Assembly (NCBI RefSeq): GCF_010692555.1
Contig: NZ_JAAHHG010000027.1
Coordinates: 1 to 44,598, forward strand
Reading direction: 5' to 3'
DNA length: 44,598 nt
Origin: Okeania sp. SIO3B5
GTDB lineage: Bacteria; Cyanobacteriota; Cyanobacteriia; Cyanobacteriales; Microcoleaceae
Shown here: positions 42,172 to 44,598 of the stretch, one piece after another
Numbering within the stretch: position 1 is the stretch's first letter
Layout: each line of letters begins with the position of its first letter
Translations under genes and position numbers: made by a program
The notes under the pieces: model-generated
What the model was told of the DNA's origin: nothing
The model's database searches: none
Seen by the model: only the letters and a program-made list of their open reading frames with translations

Positions 42172-44598
42172 ATGGAAAAAGTTGAAATAGTACAGAAAAC
42201 AAACACACAACTAGCAGCAACTACTGGATTTTTAGACCAAGTAGCAATAGAAAATGAAACTGTTTGTTTAAGTGGATGGGTTCTCTCTTTCGAGCCTGAG
42301 TCTGTCACTAATTTTAAGGTTTTATTTGGCAGTCAACAATTAGTAGGATTTGAATTAACTCAAGGTCTTCCTAGCCCTGGAGTGAAAAAAGCACATCCAA
42401 ATATTTCTGCTGCTAATAATGCTCGGTTTATTATTAGACTGCCAATGAATAAACAGCAGCAACAACAATTTAAAGATGCTCTGATTATTTTAATTCCTCT
42501 TGTGGCTGACCGTGAAGGAGAACCTTTATTAAATGCTGTTAATCCGGCTTTATCTAGTTTAGTTCAAACACCAGAAGCAAATAATTTACCAACTCAAACT
42601 CCTCAAGTAGAACTTATTTCTGTTCATGTGCCAAAAGCAGCCGGAACAGCTTTCAGACAGGTTTTATTGCAGGTTTATGGAACTCAAGGAGTTCTGACAG
42701 ATAAAACTAATATGTTTGAAGATAATATGCCAGCTACTATTCATTGGCAGGCTAAAGTTATTGAGGGTCATTTTCGCGCGGGTAAGTACGATCAATTATT
42801 TCCTCAGGCTAAGAGAATTACATGGTTAAGAGAACCTATCCACAGATTAATTTCTGATTATTGTTTTCGCCACATATCGAATCCTACAAAAGATTATCTA
42901 AATAAAGAAGGTTTACTGAAGTTTGTTCAAGGCAACAGTAATCTTATGGCTTATTGTGTGAATGGTAAATCTCTGGATTATTTTGATTTTGTCGGAATTA
43001 CAGAATATTTTGAGGAGGATTTACTGGCACTCAAAAATCTTCTTGATTGGTCAGATTATCAAGTTATTTACCAAAACAGAAATCCTTATCCAGAATATCT
43101 TGACTTTCGGAAAGAGGTTTTATCAGACAAAAAATTAATGGATGAATTGGCAAATGCTAATAGTCAAGATATGGAACTTTATGCAGCAGCTTTAAAAAGA
43201 AGAATTCAAAATTCAAAAGTCAAAAGTCAAAAGTCAAAAGTTAGAAGTGAACAGGAAAGGAAAATTCAAAAGTCAAAATTCAAAAGTCAAAAGTTAGAAG
43301 TTGGAAGTGAACAAGAAGTTAGAAGTGAGGAGGAAGGCAAAAGTGGAATTGATTTACCTGAAAAAAATGTAGTTGATTTGCAACCATATACAGTGCCAGA
43401 AAAAACAAAAATATTAGCAACGTTGGGTTCTCTGGATAAGGTAGAATTTGACCGCGAAGAATTATTACTAATAGGTTGGGTAGTTTCTCGTAATTTAGGA
43501 GCAGTAAAAAGCTTTCAATTAACTATTGCAAATACTGAAATAGAAAATTTTGAAACTGCCTTAGATTTACCAAGCCCAGATGTGAGGAAATTACACCCCA
43601 ATCTTAATCATTCTGACAAAGCAAGATTTCGTCTCAAGGCATTTCTTAACACAGAACAAATTTCACAATTCCAAAATGCTGAGATTGCTTTAACTCCTAT
43701 ATTTAAAGATGGTAAAGGTCAGGTTTTGTCTAAAGTATTAGATAATCCCAAACAAATAACTTTAGTTAGAAGTGAACAGGAAAAAATCAAAAGTCAAAAG
43801 TCAAAAGTTAGAAGTGAACAGGAAGTTAGAAGTGAGGAGGAAGGCAAAAGTGGAATTGATTTACCAGAAAAAAATGTAGTTGATTTAGAACCATATACAG
43901 TGTCAGAAAAAACAAAATTATTAGCAACATTGGGTTCTCTGGATAAGGTAGAATTTGACCGTCAAGAATTATTACTAATAGGTTGGGTAGTTTCTCGTAA
44001 TTTAGGAACAGTAAAAAGTTTTAAATTAACTATTGCAGATACTGAAATAGAAAATTTTGAAACTGCCTTAAATTTACCAAGTCCAGATGTGAGGAAATTA
44101 CATCCCAATCTTCATAATTCTGACAAAGCAAGATTTCTTATCAAGGTATTTCTTAAACCAGAACAAGTTTCACAATTCCAAAATGCTGAGATTGCTTTAA
44201 CTCCTATATTTAAAGATGGCAAAGGTCAGGTTTTGTCTAAAGTAAAAGAAGGAAGAGGGAAGAAGCGGTGCGACCCCGCGTCGGCGTCAGACGCAAGGGA
44301 ATGCGCACCAAGAGAGGAAGAAGGAAGAAGTAATGAAGTCAGAAGTGAACAAGAAGTTAGAGGTGAGGAGGAAAAAGTCAAAAGTCAAAAGTCAAAAGTT
44401 AGAAGTGAACAAGAAGTTAGAAGTGAGGAAGAAGGCAAAAGTGGAATTGATTTACCAGAAAAAAATTTAGTTGATTTAGAACCATATACAGTGTCAGAAA
44501 AAACAAAATTATTAGCAACATTGGGTTCTCTGGATAAGGTAGAATTTGACCGTCAAGAATTATTACTAATAGGTTGGGTAGTTTCTCGTAATTTAGGA
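42172..44598 (+). CDS. Sulfotransferase with repeated SGWV domains, runs off window
   Basis: Open for 809 codons from the ATG at 42172 to the window edge without a stop. SGWV domain 1 covers about 20-130 (VCLSGWVLSFEPE, PSPGVKKAHPN). A Sulfotransfer_2-type domain covers about 145-340: SVHVPKAAGTAFRQVL near 151, GHFRAGKYDQLF, WLREPIHRLISDY near 220. A repeat linker (SKVKSQKSKVRSEQE) leads to SGWV domains 2, 3 and the start of 4 (LLLIGWVVSRNLG near 433, 602, 799), each preceded by the same linker type. Domains 2-4 are nearly identical at DNA level. The sulfotransferase is related to that at 36830, but the domain order is swapped. C-terminal domains beyond the edge are unknown. Confidence 0.82.
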   Translation, partial: MEKVEIVQKTNTQLAATTGFLDQVAIENETVCLSGWVLSFEPESVTNFKVLFGSQQLVGFELTQGLPSPGVKKAHPNISAANNARFIIRLPMNKQQQQQFKDALIILIPLVADREGEPLLNAVNPALSSLVQTPEANNLPTQTPQVELISVHVPKAAGTAFRQVLLQVYGTQGVLTDKTNMFEDNMPATIHWQAKVIEGHFRAGKYDQLFPQAKRITWLREPIHRLISDYCFRHISNPTKDYLNKEGLLKFVQGNSNLMAYCVNGKSLDYFDFVGITEYFEEDLLALKNLLDWSDYQVIYQNRNPYPEYLDFRKEVLSDKKLMDELANANSQDMELYAAALKRRIQNSKVKSQKSKVRSEQERKIQKSKFKSQKLEVGSEQEVRSEEEGKSGIDLPEKNVVDLQPYTVPEKTKILATLGSLDKVEFDREELLLIGWVVSRNLGAVKSFQLTIANTEIENFETALDLPSPDVRKLHPNLNHSDKARFRLKAFLNTEQISQFQNAEIALTPIFKDGKGQVLSKVLDNPKQITLVRSEQEKIKSQKSKVRSEQEVRSEEEGKSGIDLPEKNVVDLEPYTVSEKTKLLATLGSLDKVEFDRQELLLIGWVVSRNLGTVKSFKLTIADTEIENFETALNLPSPDVRKLHPNLHNSDKARFLIKVFLKPEQVSQFQNAEIALTPIFKDGKGQVLSKVKEGRGKKRCDPASASDARECAPREEEGRSNEVRSEQEVRGEEEKVKSQKSKVRSEQEVRSEEEGKSGIDLPEKNLVDLEPYTVSEKTKLLATLGSLDKVEFDRQELLLIGWVVSRNLG
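43205..44460 (+). repeat. Tandem duplications of SGWV domain plus heptamer linkers
   Basis: The marker GGCAAAAGTGGAATTGATTT occurs at 43336, 43843 and 44434, giving periods of 507 bp (169 codons) and 591 bp (197 codons). Each period contains one SGWV domain and one AAAAGTC-type linker. The extra length of the second period comes from a GC-rich insert near 44265-44311. Confidence 0.85.
44265..44311 (+). repeat. GC-rich palindromic insert inside the coding linker
   Basis: GGTGCG and CGCACC bound a GC-rich segment holding GCGTCGGCGTCAGACGC in otherwise very AT-rich coding DNA. It reads through as KKRCDPASASDARECAPREE without breaking the frame. It resembles the small palindromic repeats at 4974 and at 40487. 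Confidence 0.65.

Noticed and set aside
42105-42308. Minus-strand 67-codon frame
   Set aside because: It overlaps the start of the sulfotransferase gene and the IS right end; no protein features.

Overview
The window is AT-rich DNA from what is most likely a filamentous cyanobacterium. The support is: several HIP1 octamers (GCGATCGC at 7920, 16568, 22933, 28404, 28812, 29748); many heptanucleotide tandem repeats of the STRR kind known from filamentous cyanobacteria; a Uma2-family gene; several IS200/IS605-type tnpB elements of cyanobacterial style; and TPR/FkbM/sulfotransferase megaproteins. I cannot name the genus. No rRNA, tRNA or CRISPR array was recognised.

The core is a surface-glycan modification island. 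Plus-strand genes at 537-12384 encode a sulfotransferase with a roughly 630-residue coiled coil, a coiled-coil methyltransferase, a TPR-FkbM methyltransferase, a 1203-residue coiled-coil/FkbM/FkbM/GT11/FkbM fusion, and a GT8-like glycosyltransferase. A minus-strand cluster (17415-12433) encodes a Uma2 protein, a SAM methyltransferase, a GT2-TPR-GT61 fusion and a GT2-like enzyme. A 2199-residue minus-strand giant (23462-30061) joins about 18 TPRs, a beta-domain, a GT2 domain and two CgeB-like GT domains. It diverges from plus-strand fusions at 30284 (beta-domain, methyltransferase, GT2), 32682 (DUF579-like methyltransferase, beta-domain, GT-A, methyltransferase), 36830 (sulfotransferase, beta-domain, methyltransferase) and 42172 to beyond the window end (repeated beta-domains and a sulfotransferase). 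A recurring domain with an SGWV-type signature links five of these proteins. The likely joint product is a sulfated, O-methylated extracellular polysaccharide or glycoprotein; this is inference from enzyme classes.

The island is heavily worked over by small mobile DNA. There are five tnpB loci: 3843 with two in-frame insertions; 18028 intact; 20947 and 39249 both frameshifted; 40771 with a one-base frameshift. There is also a hybrid solo end at 32510, a MITE-like insertion inside one tnpB, a heparinase II/III gene cut in two by an IS (fragments at 19511-20640 and 22572-23460), a hypothetical gene apparently cut by another IS, and a deletion junction near 36545 joining a truncated TPR gene to a truncated methyltransferase gene.

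The most interesting observation is how repeats and coding sequence interact. Seven-base repeats such as AAAAGTC and GGAGTCA have no stop in any frame on one strand, and because 7 is not a multiple of 3 every frame reads the same heptapeptide. Long arrays of them form the interdomain linkers of the 2199-residue protein and of the repeated-domain protein at 42172. The same logic explains an in-frame repeat insertion in tnpB, and another heptamer array supplies the stop codon of the 32682 gene.
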